Shown here one piece after another: positions 16,473-23,878 of a DNA stretch of 64,000 bases. The stretch spans positions 1 to 64,000 of the forward strand of contig CAVYBY010000003.1 in NCBI GenBank assembly GCA_963766935.1. The letters run 5' to 3'. Each line of letters begins with the position of its first letter. The first letter of the stretch is position 1. The stretch comes from CAVYBY01 sp963766935. GTDB taxonomy: Bacteria > Actinomycetota > UBA4738 > HRBIN12. The position numbers were made by a program, and so were the translations under genes. The notes under the pieces were generated by a model, which searched no databases, had not been told where the DNA came from, and saw nothing but the letters and a program-made list of their open reading frames with translations.

Positions 16473-17848
16473 GCTCCCGTGATGGCGGCGGCGAACGCCT
16501 CGAAGTTCTCGACGTACTTGGCGACGTCGTCCTCCGTGTGCCACACCGAGAGCGTCCAGGTCTCCTGCTTGGTCCACGGAGACTTGAACACGCCGTTGTT
16601 CTGCTGGAAGAGCCAGGCCAGGTAGCTGATGCGTTCGTCGATGCCGACGGCGTCGCGGTACTCGCGCACGGGCCGGTCGGAGTAGATGACCGAGCCCTTC
16701 GCGCCGATGCCGGTCACGTGCGCCGGCACGCCGTAGCGCTCGATCACCGACGTGAGGCCGTCCTTCATCGCCTGGTCGATGCGGTTGAGCTGCTCGTAGG
16801 CATCGGGGACGAGCACCTCCATGAGCGTCGCGCGCGATGCGGCCATCGTCAGCGGGTTGCCGTTGAACGTGCCGGCCATGTCGTACTCGGCCTCGACGAT
16901 CATCCGGTACAGGTCGGCGGTGGCGCCGATCGCTCCGCACGGCGTGCCGCCGCCGATCGCCTTGGCGAGACACACGATGTCGGGGGTGACCCCGAATGCC
17001 TCGACCGCGCCGCCCCACGAGATCGTCCCCCCGGTCTTGACCTCGTCGAACGCGAGGTAGGCGCCGTGCTCGTGACAGAGGTCCTTGAGGCCCTGCAGAT
17101 AGCCGGGCTCGGGCAGGATCACGCCGCAGTTCATCATCGCGGGCTCGACGAACATGCCGGCGACCTTGCCGGGGTTCTCCTCGAACGCGCGGCGGGCCGC
17201 GTCGAGGTCGTTGAAAGGCACGACCCGGACCAGCTCGCCGAACGCGTCGGGGATCCCCATCGCCTGGGCCAGCACGGCCGGGTGCTCGCGGGGGCCCATC
17301 AGAGCGGGATCGGGACCGACCGAGAACATCAGGGAGTCGTGGTGGCCGTGATAGGTCCCCTCGATCTTGATCAGCAGGTCGCGTCCGGTGTTGGCGCGCA
17401 TCAGGCGTCCGGCCTCGAGCGTCGCCTCGGTCCCGGAGTTGCAGAACCGCCAGAGCGGAAGGCGGAAGCGGGCGGCGAGGTTCTCGCCGATCACGTCCAG
17501 CTGCTTGGTCGGCTGGGCGAAGTGCGTGCCGCGGCGCACCTGGTGATCGATCGCCTCGACGATCTTGGGATGCGCGTGGCCGACGACCATGGCGCCGTAG
17601 CCGAGGTGGAAGTCGATGTACTCGTTGCCGTCGATGTCCCAGAGTCGGTTCTTCTCGCCGCGGTCGATGTAGATCGCATGCGGCGGGGAGTCCTGCCAGC
17701 TGGACGCGACGCCGCCGGCCACGAATTGCTCCGCGACTTTGCGGTACTCGATCGACGCTCGATGTTTCGGCTCGAGCTCGGCCTCCTCCTTCTCGATCAA
17801 TCGGTCGATCAGGTCCAGGTCGAACTCGGTCGGATTCCTCACGGCCAC
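16469..17848 (-). CDS. Class III aminotransferase A (GSAM-like)
   Basis: The first gene of the operon, 459 residues. GTG 17848 is chosen because GGAGG lies eight bases upstream; an in-frame TTG at 17863 has no such site. The PLP-binding features are CNSGTEATLEAGR, GTYHGHHDSL, YLAFDEVKTGG (Asp) and CLAKAIGGGTPCGAIG (Lys). It parallels aminotransferase B throughout (SSWQDSPPHAIYIDRG, TFNGNPLTMAA, GVFKSP), so the two arose by duplication and may be partners, perhaps as a heteromer or acting on two steps. A TetR-type operator lies 58 bases upstream of the start. Confidence 0.9.
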   Translation of the reverse strand: MAVRNPTEFDLDLIDRLIEKEEAELEPKHRASIEYRKVAEQFVAGGVASSWQDSPPHAIYIDRGEKNRLWDIDGNEYIDFHLGYGAMVVGHAHPKIVEAIDHQVRRGTHFAQPTKQLDVIGENLAARFRLPLWRFCNSGTEATLEAGRLMRANTGRDLLIKIEGTYHGHHDSLMFSVGPDPALMGPREHPAVLAQAMGIPDAFGELVRVVPFNDLDAARRAFEENPGKVAGMFVEPAMMNCGVILPEPGYLQGLKDLCHEHGAYLAFDEVKTGGTISWGGAVEAFGVTPDIVCLAKAIGGGTPCGAIGATADLYRMIVEAEYDMAGTFNGNPLTMAASRATLMEVLVPDAYEQLNRIDQAMKDGLTSVIERYGVPAHVTGIGAKGSVIYSDRPVREYRDAVGIDERISYLAWLFQQNNGVFKSPWTKQETWTLSVWHTEDDVAKYVENFEAFAAAITGA

Positions 17849-17905
17849 GGTTCTCTCCTCCAATCGGACCGTCCCCGCCGGGGGCTCACTCGCCGCGCCC
17901 GGTGG

Positions 17906-17938
17906 TTGAACGGTCGTTCAAGCCGTGCGGGGATGATA
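17906..17938 (-). promoter_or_regulatory. Promoter with TetR-type operator of the aminotransferase operon
   Basis: A perfect inverted repeat TTGAACG-GT-CGTTCAA occupies 17906-17921. Its core TGAAC...GTTCA is typical of operators bound by TetR family repressors. On the minus strand a good -10 box TATCAT lies at 17938-17933, so transcription would start near 17926 and the operator would cover the first bases transcribed: a classic repression site. The -35 (TTCCCG, 17961-17956) is weak. No TetR gene is in the window, so the regulator would be encoded elsewhere. Confidence 0.65.
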
Positions 17939-18014
17939 CCCCAAGTCCGCACCGCCGGGAACTGAACGCTGATCAGGCGAACGCGTTGGTATCGTGGTCC
18001 GCGCACCCCACATG

Positions 18015-18088
18015 GTGGCCGTAGCTCAACTGGTTAGAGCGCCAGGTCGTGGTCCTGGAGGCTGGGGGTTCAAGTCCCCTCGGCCACC
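18015..18088 (+). tRNA. tRNA-His (GTG)
   Basis: Cloverleaf with acceptor GTGGCCG/CGGCCAC, anticodon stem CCAGG/CCTGG around TCGTGGT (anticodon GTG) and T loop TTCAAGT. Position 18014 is G and the discriminator is C, giving the G(-1):C73 pair required by histidyl-tRNA synthetase. Confidence 0.97.
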
Positions 18089-18144
18089 CTCGCAACCGAA
18101 CCGCATCGCATCAATCGCCCGCGCGTCGGTTGCTAGACTGCGCC

Positions 18145-18218
18145 GGGCCTCTAGCTCAATTCGGCAGAGCAACGGACTCTTAATCCGCAGGTTCGGGGTT
18201 CAAGTCCCCGGGGGCCCA
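18145..18218 (+). tRNA. tRNA-Lys (CTT)
   Basis: Cloverleaf with acceptor GGGCCTC/GGGGCCC (one wobble), anticodon loop CTCTTAA (anticodon CTT) and T arm CGGGGTTCAAGTCCCCG. Bases 18219-18221 are CCA, so this one encodes its CCA end, unlike the other tRNAs here. Confidence 0.95.
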
Positions 18219-18306
18219 CCATCGTCGACCGGGGCCTACTACGGCTCCCCTTCCGCGCGGCGACGCGGCCTGCCGCCCTGTAAGGCGTCTCCCGGCCGGT
18301 GGAGCT

Positions 18307-18690
18307 CTACGAGGCGGTTTCCCAAAGGCCGAGAACGTTGCCCTCGGGGTCCGTGAAGTAGGCGAAGGCGCCCATCCCGGGGATCTCGGTCCGAGGCTGC
18401 ACGGTGTCGCCGCCCCCGGCCTCGATCTGCTTGAGCGTGTCGTCAATCGAACCGACGTTGACCGTGATGATCGGCGCGGGCGTACGGTCGTTCCTCTGCA
18501 TGAGGCCCCCGTTGATCGCTCCGGGCTCGGTCGGCCGCTGGGTCTTCTCGTCCACGGGCGTGGTGATCGCCAGCGTGTAGTCCATCATGTCGCCCATCGT
18601 CTGGAGGCCCCAGCCGAACACCGAGCCGTAGAACTCCTTTGCGCGCGCGAGGTCGTCGAACGGAATCTCGAAGTGCACCACCTGGTCCAT
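18307..18690 (-). CDS. VOC family (glyoxalase-like) protein
   Basis: A 127-residue protein made of two beta-alpha-beta-beta-beta units, as in the VOC superfamily. It starts VVHFEIPFDDLARAKEFYGS and ends FAYFTDPEGNVLGLWE, with the usual metal-ligand positions His (residue 6) and Glu near the C-terminus. VOC proteins include dioxygenases, lyases and antibiotic-binding proteins; this CFP30-like small type is often uncharacterised. It stands alone between tRNA-Lys and the PrmC-like gene. Confidence 0.88.
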   Translation of the reverse strand: MDQVVHFEIPFDDLARAKEFYGSVFGWGLQTMGDMMDYTLAITTPVDEKTQRPTEPGAINGGLMQRNDRTPAPIITVNVGSIDDTLKQIEAGGGDTVQPRTEIPGMGAFAYFTDPEGNVLGLWETAS

Positions 18691-18741
18691 GACGACCGTC
18701 TCCTCTCGTCGGGTTCAACAGCCTACGCGGCAGCTCGGACA

Positions 18742-19509
18742 TCAGGAGCGCCGCGCCTCGATGGCCCGGTAGCGTCCGTCCTCGTCGCGATGCACGTGGA
18801 TCGTCGTGAGACCGGCGTCCGCCAGTGCCCTCCCGAGCACGCCGGCCTGATCCCCGCCGATCTCCAGAAGCACGAAGCCGCCGGGCCGGAGCCAACGTCC
18901 CGCCGCCGCGGCGGCCCGAACGAGCACCGTCGTCCCGCCGACGCCGCCGTCGAGCGCCGGGCGGGGCTCGTTCGCAAGCACGTCTCGCGGCAACAGGTGC
19001 AGCTCTTCGGTGGGCACGTAGGGCACCACGGCAGTCATCACGTCGACTCGCCCGCGAAGCTCGGGCGGGAGCGGCTCGTCCAGATCCCCCATCAGCGCCC
19101 GGACACCGTTGCGGCTCGCGCAGGAAACGGCAACGGGATCGACGTCGGTCGCCACGACGGTGGCCTGCGGCCGCGCCGAGGCGAGCACGGCGGCCACCGC
19201 CCCGCTGCCCGTGCACAGATCCACGGCGACCCCGTCCTCCGGCAGCAGCGAGGCGGCCCGCCGCGCCAGCCATTCCGAATGCGGTCTCGGCACGAAGACC
19301 CCTGGATCGACGCGGACGAGGACGTCGCAGAAGCGCACCGACCCGGTGATCCAGGCCAGCGGTTCTCCGCTCAGGCGCCGAGCCAGCAGCTCCTCGATCG
19401 GCCCGACGCCCTGGCTCGCTGCGCGAAGGAGCTCGTCGGCCTCCTGACCAGGGGCGACGAACCCGCCCTCCGTCAACGTCAGGAGGATTCGATCTCGTTC
19501 GTCGCTCAC
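18742..19509 (-). CDS. PrmC/HemK-related protein methyltransferase
   Basis: A 255-residue class I methyltransferase with the PrmC two-domain plan: helical N-terminus with ARRLSGEPLAWITGSVRF, then FVPRPHSEWLARRA and the SAM motif VDLCTGSGAVAAVLA. PrmC methylates Gln in the GGQ loop of release factors using an NPPY motif. Here the equivalent is VVPYVP (in TAVVPYVPT), so the Asn-Pro is lost while Pro-Tyr is kept. This matches the actinobacterial PrmC-related group of unknown substrate, not PrmC itself. GTG 19509 is taken as start (VVSDERDRIL). Confidence 0.85.
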   Translation of the reverse strand: MSDERDRILLTLTEGGFVAPGQEADELLRAASQGVGPIEELLARRLSGEPLAWITGSVRFCDVLVRVDPGVFVPRPHSEWLARRAASLLPEDGVAVDLCTGSGAVAAVLASARPQATVVATDVDPVAVSCASRNGVRALMGDLDEPLPPELRGRVDVMTAVVPYVPTEELHLLPRDVLANEPRPALDGGVGGTTVLVRAAAAAGRWLRPGGFVLLEIGGDQAGVLGRALADAGLTTIHVHRDEDGRYRAIEARRS

Positions 19510-19569
19510 GACCGCGATTGTCGCCACTGAGGCGGAGCAAGACACCCCGTGTGCACCACGCACATCGGT

Positions 19570-19727
19570 CGTACATACCATCGGGTACCGGGGGCGAGGG
19601 AAAGGCCTTTGGTCCATCCGCGTCCCCCGAACGGCATTCGGGACCCTCGGCCGATATGCCGAGAACGCTCCCTCACCGATGACTCTCTTGACCCGGAACA
19701 CCGGACTCGAGGAAAGAGGAGAGCACG
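19570..19727 (+). promoter_or_regulatory. Possible structured 5' leader of the 27-codon ORF
   Basis: No gene fits this stretch, but it is dense in short inverted repeats: AAAGGCCTTT (19601-19610), CCGAA-CGGCA-TTCGG (19627-19641) and CTCGGC-CGATAT-GCCGAG (19646-19663). GGGGGCG near 19580 can also pair with CGTCCCCC near 19621, enclosing the first repeat. That nested layout looks like a folded RNA leader. A TTGACC box follows at 19688. I do not recognise a known riboswitch class. Confidence 0.35.
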
Positions 19728-19811
19728 ATGAGGATCCGCAAGACGATCTACGCACTCGCCTCCCTGGCGGCCCTGGCGATGGCCATCGGCGCCGGCTGGA
19801 AGCCCAGCTAA
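19728..19811 (+). CDS. 27-residue secreted or membrane peptide
   Basis: ORF too short for routine calling: MRIRKTIYALASLAALAMAI plus GAGWKPS. GAGGAAAGAGGAGAG lies directly upstream as a strong ribosome site, and a long hairpin follows 14 bases after the stop. The sequence is a positively charged start (Arg, Arg, Lys) with one hydrophobic helix, ending in a short polar Trp-Lys-Pro-Ser tail, like a signal peptide or a one-helix membrane peptide. Together with the leader and the hairpin this makes a complete small transcription unit. Function unknown. Confidence 0.6.
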   Translation: MRIRKTIYALASLAALAMAIGAGWKPS

Positions 19812-19825
19812 GCACCGCGATCCAG

Positions 19826-19857
19826 CCCCCGGTCGTCTTCCCCAAGACGGCCGGGGG
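19826..19857 (+). terminator. Hairpin terminator after the 27-codon ORF
   Basis: CCCCCGGTCGTCTT and AAGACGGCCGGGGG form a 14-bp stem with a single T-G wobble and a CCCC loop. There is no T-run after it, as is common for GC-rich actinobacterial terminators. It separates the small unit from the convergent TMEM175-like gene, so it may work in both directions. Confidence 0.65.
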
Positions 19858-19897
19858 CAACTGCGTTCGGGGACGAGTTCCCCGCCGTGGGCAAGGG

Positions 19898-20578
19898 TCA
19901 AACCTCGGCGGCCGAGGCGTCGCCGGGCCATCGCGTACGTCGGTTCAGTGCCCGGTATGCGACGACTCCCCAGAACCCCCACATCGCGGTGATGACGCCC
20001 AATCCGAGGTAGGCGTTGAGGAGCGCCAATCCGGCCGCGACCACGTAGACGCCGAAGCCGAACGCCACCCGTCGCCGGATCGAGGTGATCAGCTCCGCGG
20101 GCACGCCGGGCTTCAGCAACCCGCGTTCGGGCTTGAGCGCGAACATGAAGATGTTCCACGCTCCGCTCGTGCCGAGGACCACGAGCGCATAGGTGAACAC
20201 CGCCGTCCGTCCCGCCGGCCCGGTCAAGTAGTCGCCGACGAGCGCCGTCGGGTACGAGAGCGCGGCGATCATCATCAGCACGACGCCGTTGCCGAACATC
20301 AACAACCCGTCGGTCCGCCGCAGCAGCGCCATGCGGGCGTGATGGTTGATCCACATGATCAGGATCGTGGCGAAACTCAGCACGAACGCGAAATAGGAAG
20401 GCCACTCGTGCAGGATCGCGGTCGCCAACCCATGCGGAGTTTCGCCCTCGACATGCGGGAGCCGCAGCTCCAGCGCGAGGATCGTGATGGCAATCGCGAA
20501 CACTCCGTCGCTGAACGTCTCCAGACGGGCCGTCCCGGCTTCGTCCGCGGTTGGTCTCGCCACGGCTCGATCGCTCAT
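19898..20578 (-). CDS. TMEM175/DUF1211 family potassium channel-like protein
   Basis: A 226-residue membrane protein with about six TM helices. RLETFSDGVFAIAITILALE near the N-terminus is the TMEM175 signature (R-x3-FSD), which lines the pore and selects potassium in characterised bacterial members. A shorter second repeat is expected in the C-terminal half. It begins 19 bases after the ClC-type transporter gene ends, so chloride and potassium fluxes may be co-expressed. Confidence 0.88.
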   Translation of the reverse strand: MSDRAVARPTADEAGTARLETFSDGVFAIAITILALELRLPHVEGETPHGLATAILHEWPSYFAFVLSFATILIMWINHHARMALLRRTDGLLMFGNGVVLMMIAALSYPTALVGDYLTGPAGRTAVFTYALVVLGTSGAWNIFMFALKPERGLLKPGVPAELITSIRRRVAFGFGVYVVAAGLALLNAYLGLGVITAMWGFWGVVAYRALNRRTRWPGDASAAEV

Positions 20579-20597
20579 CGCGTCACCGATCCCCGGG

Positions 20598-22712
20598 TCA
20601 GATCATCATGTCGTCGTCGGGATCCTCGTCCGGGGTGATGGGACCACGCGTATCCAGCCGGAGCTGGTCCTCCTTTCCCGCGGGCGCCAGCAGACTCACG
20701 ACATCCCCGGCCTGGAGCTGCGTATTGGGCTGCGGGAAGATGAGCTGTCCACCACGCTGCACGGCGATGACGATCGTGCCCTTGGGCCAGGCGTCATCCG
20801 ATACCGTTCGTCCCTCGGCCTCGCCGCCGGCGCGCACTTCCTCCTCGATGAGCCTGGAGCCGCGAAACGCCGAGCCGAGCCGGCGCAGGCTCTCCTCCAG
20901 CGATCGCCGGTAGGCAATGATGACGTCGGACGCCGCAACGATCCCCACGACGCGATTGTCCGCGTCAAGGACCGTCACCCGAGCCACTTGGTCTGTGGCG
21001 AGGATCTCGACGACCGCATCCAGATTCGCTTCGATCGGTACGGTCGGCGACATGGCATCGGTAAGCGATCCCACCGTCTGCTCCGAGTCCCCATCGGCCA
21101 GACGCGCGGTCTCGACCGTCCCCCGAAAATGGCCCTGGTCGTCTCGAACCGGAACCCCCGCGACGCCGAGCTCTTGGAGCGCATGGAGGCTCGCGCCGAC
21201 CGGCGCGCTCGCCTCGAGCACGAGTCTCGGCGTTCGCATCGCCTCCGGCACGGGGAGCGAGGCAAGTAACGGCATCGCGGACCGGAACCCGTGCGCGGCC
21301 GATTCGGTCCGGTTCTTGATCTGGCTCGTGTAGATCGTGGCGTCGCCGACGATCAGCGTCGCGAGGCCCACGGCCACCATGGCGGGTGCAAGCAATTCCA
21401 GACTGCCCGTCATCTCGGCGACCATCAGCATCACCGCGATGGGAGCGTGGGCGATGCTGCCGAAGCACGCGATCATCCCGACGATCACGAACGGGGCCGG
21501 GCTGTGCGGGACGCCGGGCACGTCCGAGAGCAGCCGCCAGGCGCCGGCGCCGAGGAACCCTCCGATCACCATCCCCGGCCCGAAGATCCCTCCGGAGCCC
21601 CCCGATCCGATCGAGAGCGAGGTCGCGAGGATCTTCGCGAACGGGAGCACCAGCACGATCCAGAGCGGCAGCGAGAGAAGCCTGGGTCCCATCCCGTCCT
21701 GCACCCATCCGTAGCCGGTTCCGAGAACCTCGGGCACGGCGAGCGCCATCAGACCGACGAGCAGTCCGGCGACCGCGGGCTTGAGCATCCGGCTGCCGGG
21801 GAGGCGCCTGACGATGCGGGTCACGCCGTAGAAGGAGGCCGCGTAGAGGCGTCCGACGACCCCGGCCGCGATCCCGATCCCCGCGAAGAAGAGCAATTGG
21901 ACCGGCCGCTCGAACGAGTACGAGCGGAGGGCGCCGAAGATCGGCGAGAACCCCTCGACGGCACCGAAGACGGCGAACCCGACGATCGAGGCCACGATCG
22001 AGGGGATCAGCGCCTCGACCTCCACGTCGTCGCGGTAGAGGATCTCGGCTCCGAGTATCGCCCCGCCCAGCGGAGCCCGGAAGATGGACCCGATCCCCGA
22101 TCCGATCCCGACCGTCACGGCGATCCGCGCGTCGGCCGGTGTGAGGTCGAGCCATCTCGAGAGCATCGACCCGAAGCCGGCGCTGATCTGCGCGGTAGGT
22201 CCCTCGCGGCCCCCCGACCCACCGGAACCGATCGTGATCGCCGAAGCCACGATCTTCAACGCCGAGACCCGCGCCCGGATCCCGCGGGGGCCGTGGTGAA
22301 CGGCGCCGATCGCGGCGTCGGTTCCGTGTCCCTCCGCTTCCGGCGCGAAGGTGAAGATCAGGAACCCCGCGATCAGCCCTCCGAGCCCGACGATCAACGG
22401 GATCGCCCAGGGACGGACGAAGTGCGAGCCGGACGCGAACGAGTTCCCCTCCCCGAACGGGGACGGAGGCGTGTAGCCGCCCAGGGTCCCGAGGAAGAAC
22501 CGGCTCGACCAGTCCAGGGCCGTCGTGAACAGGATCGCGCCGAGTCCGGCCACGACGCCGATCAGCGCGCCCAGGATGATCCACTTGCGGAGATATCCGG
22601 TGCGGCGCAAGCGCGCCGCGATCGCGCCGGGAGCCCGAGAACCAATACCCACGACGCTTACTCTTGCATGTCTTGTCACGTCCGGGCCGGAAGCGGCGGC
22701 GACCGGCGGCAC
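20598..22712 (-). CDS. ClC family chloride channel/antiporter with CBS and TrkA_C domains
   Basis: A 704-residue membrane protein. The ClC part (about residues 40-440) has IGSGGSGGREGPTAQ with the gating Glu170 in GREGP and the second anion loop SIGSGGSGGIFGPGM. Two CBS domains follow (about 480-600; adenosine-nucleotide sensors), then a TrkA_C/RCK-C domain (about 605-695, LIFPQPNTQLQAGDVVSLLAP) normally found on potassium uptake systems. The tail is acidic. The first 35 residues are not conserved and a start further in, for example GTG 22680, is possible. Confidence 0.9.
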   Translation of the reverse strand: MPPVAAASGPDVTRHARVSVVGIGSRAPGAIAARLRRTGYLRKWIILGALIGVVAGLGAILFTTALDWSSRFFLGTLGGYTPPSPFGEGNSFASGSHFVRPWAIPLIVGLGGLIAGFLIFTFAPEAEGHGTDAAIGAVHHGPRGIRARVSALKIVASAITIGSGGSGGREGPTAQISAGFGSMLSRWLDLTPADARIAVTVGIGSGIGSIFRAPLGGAILGAEILYRDDVEVEALIPSIVASIVGFAVFGAVEGFSPIFGALRSYSFERPVQLLFFAGIGIAAGVVGRLYAASFYGVTRIVRRLPGSRMLKPAVAGLLVGLMALAVPEVLGTGYGWVQDGMGPRLLSLPLWIVLVLPFAKILATSLSIGSGGSGGIFGPGMVIGGFLGAGAWRLLSDVPGVPHSPAPFVIVGMIACFGSIAHAPIAVMLMVAEMTGSLELLAPAMVAVGLATLIVGDATIYTSQIKNRTESAAHGFRSAMPLLASLPVPEAMRTPRLVLEASAPVGASLHALQELGVAGVPVRDDQGHFRGTVETARLADGDSEQTVGSLTDAMSPTVPIEANLDAVVEILATDQVARVTVLDADNRVVGIVAASDVIIAYRRSLEESLRRLGSAFRGSRLIEEEVRAGGEAEGRTVSDDAWPKGTIVIAVQRGGQLIFPQPNTQLQAGDVVSLLAPAGKEDQLRLDTRGPITPDEDPDDDMMI

Positions 22713-22753
22713 CCGTGTACGCTCGGGCTCGCGACCGGCGAGGGGGAGATTCG

Positions 22754-23149
22754 ATGGCGGAACACCCGAACGTGCAGACAGCTCGCGAAGGCATGGAGGC
22801 GTTCAACCGAGGGGACCTCAAGGCGTTTGCCGATTTGCTCGATGACGACATCGTCTGGCATGCGCCGGGGAAGAATCGCTTCTCGGGCGAGTTCCGGGGA
22901 AAGGCGAACATCCTCGAGCGGTTCAAGACGCAGGCCGAGGGCGGGGTCGCGAGCACCTTCGAGGACATCCACGACATCGTCGGCGGCGACGATCACGTTG
23001 TGGCCCTGCTCACCCTTCACGTCACGGGTCCGGGCGGCGAGCACACGAACCCCAGCATCTTCGTGATGCACGTGAAGGACGGCAAGATGTCGGAGTTCTG
23101 GGTGATGAACGAGGATCAGGCCGAGTTCGACCGGGTGATCGACGGCTGA
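22754..23149 (+). CDS. SnoaL-like (NTF2 fold) protein
   Basis: A 131-residue cone-shaped NTF2-like domain: AREGMEAFNRGDLKAFADLL, DDIVWHAPGKNRFSGEFRG, HVVALLTLHVTG and DGKMSEFWVMNEDQAEFD are typical of SnoaL / limonene-1,2-epoxide hydrolase-like polyketide cyclase relatives. The ATG at 22754 has GGGGGAGA upstream. Such stand-alone proteins bind small hydrophobic ligands; no polyketide genes are near. Its last 34 bases overlap the opposite-strand membrane gene. Confidence 0.88.
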   Translation: MAEHPNVQTAREGMEAFNRGDLKAFADLLDDDIVWHAPGKNRFSGEFRGKANILERFKTQAEGGVASTFEDIHDIVGGDDHVVALLTLHVTGPGGEHTNPSIFVMHVKDGKMSEFWVMNEDQAEFDRVIDG

Positions 23150-23598
23150 GCCGAGGAACCGGGGCTTGCGAATATCGCGAGACCGAGAACCGACGCGAAG
23201 GCCACGATGGTCCCGACGGTCGCGGCGAAGATCACCGAGGGCGGGATCGCTGCACCCGGACCCAGCACGGTGACCGAGCCCATGTTCAGCAGGAACCACA
23301 CGCTGAGCGCGATGCCCAGACATCCCCGCACCCGCCGTTTCCATCCCCCGCTCCACCAGGCGCGGCCGAGCGGGACGACGAGGACCGCAAACACCAGCAG
23401 GGCTGCCGGGATGCCCGAGCTGATGGCGACGAGCAGAACGGCGCCCGTCGGCTTGAAGTCGAAGATGGGATCGCCCCGCAGGATCCACGCCAGCTCGATC
23501 ACCAGCAGCGACAGCGACAGGCAGGCGAGGACGCCCTCGGCGACGATGGTGGTCGCCAGCCAGGTGGGAATCCGCCGGCCGCGTTCGACACCCTCCAT
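23116..23598 (-). CDS. Predicted four-helix membrane protein
   Basis: A 160-residue protein with four clear hydrophobic helices, including AVLLVAISSGIPAALLVFAV and GCLGIALSVWFLLNMGSVTV. I recognise no family. The start is uncertain: ATG 23598 precedes the first helix, and an in-frame GTG lies two codons earlier. The 3' end overlaps the SnoaL-like gene antisense by 34 bases. Support is the helix pattern and codon bias. Confidence 0.6.
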   Translation of the reverse strand: MEGVERGRRIPTWLATTIVAEGVLACLSLSLLVIELAWILRGDPIFDFKPTGAVLLVAISSGIPAALLVFAVLVVPLGRAWWSGGWKRRVRGCLGIALSVWFLLNMGSVTVLGPGAAIPPSVIFAATVGTIVAFASVLGLAIFASPGSSAQPSITRSNSA

Positions 23599-23732
23599 CG
23601 CCACAGAGGAACCATCGACCGAAGAGCCCGGAAATCTGGAGCGCCGAGTTCGTTTCTTCCCGAGCCGGCCGCTCCTGCGGCCGCGTCGACGCGGCAAACG
23701 CGACTAGAGTCCCTGGCCGGCGTTCCTCGCCG

Positions 23733-23815
23733 GCGAGAGTGGCGGAACGGTAGACGCGCCGGACTTAGGATCCGGTGCCCGAAAGGGCGTGGGAGTTCGA
23801 CTCTCCCCTCTCGCA
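23733..23815 (+). tRNA. tRNA-Leu (TAG)
   Basis: Class II tRNA of 83 bases: acceptor GCGAGAG/CTCTCGC, anticodon stem CCGGA/TCCGG around CTTAGGA (anticodon TAG), a long variable arm GTGCCCGAAAGGGCGT and T loop TTCGACT. Discriminator A, no encoded CCA. A GCCGGCG-TTCCT-CGCCGGC hairpin (23716-23734) abuts its 5' end. Confidence 0.97.
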
Positions 23816-23878
23816 CCCTCACCGGATTCAGCAAGGACGATCAAGTCACGGACCTCGGCGGTCACCGAGGATAAGCGG

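Noticed and set aside
23716..23734. GCCGGCG-TTCCT-CGCCGGC hairpin before tRNA-Leu considered as a terminator
   Set aside because: Its right arm runs into the tRNA acceptor stem; in this GC content such seven-base repeats are expected by chance.
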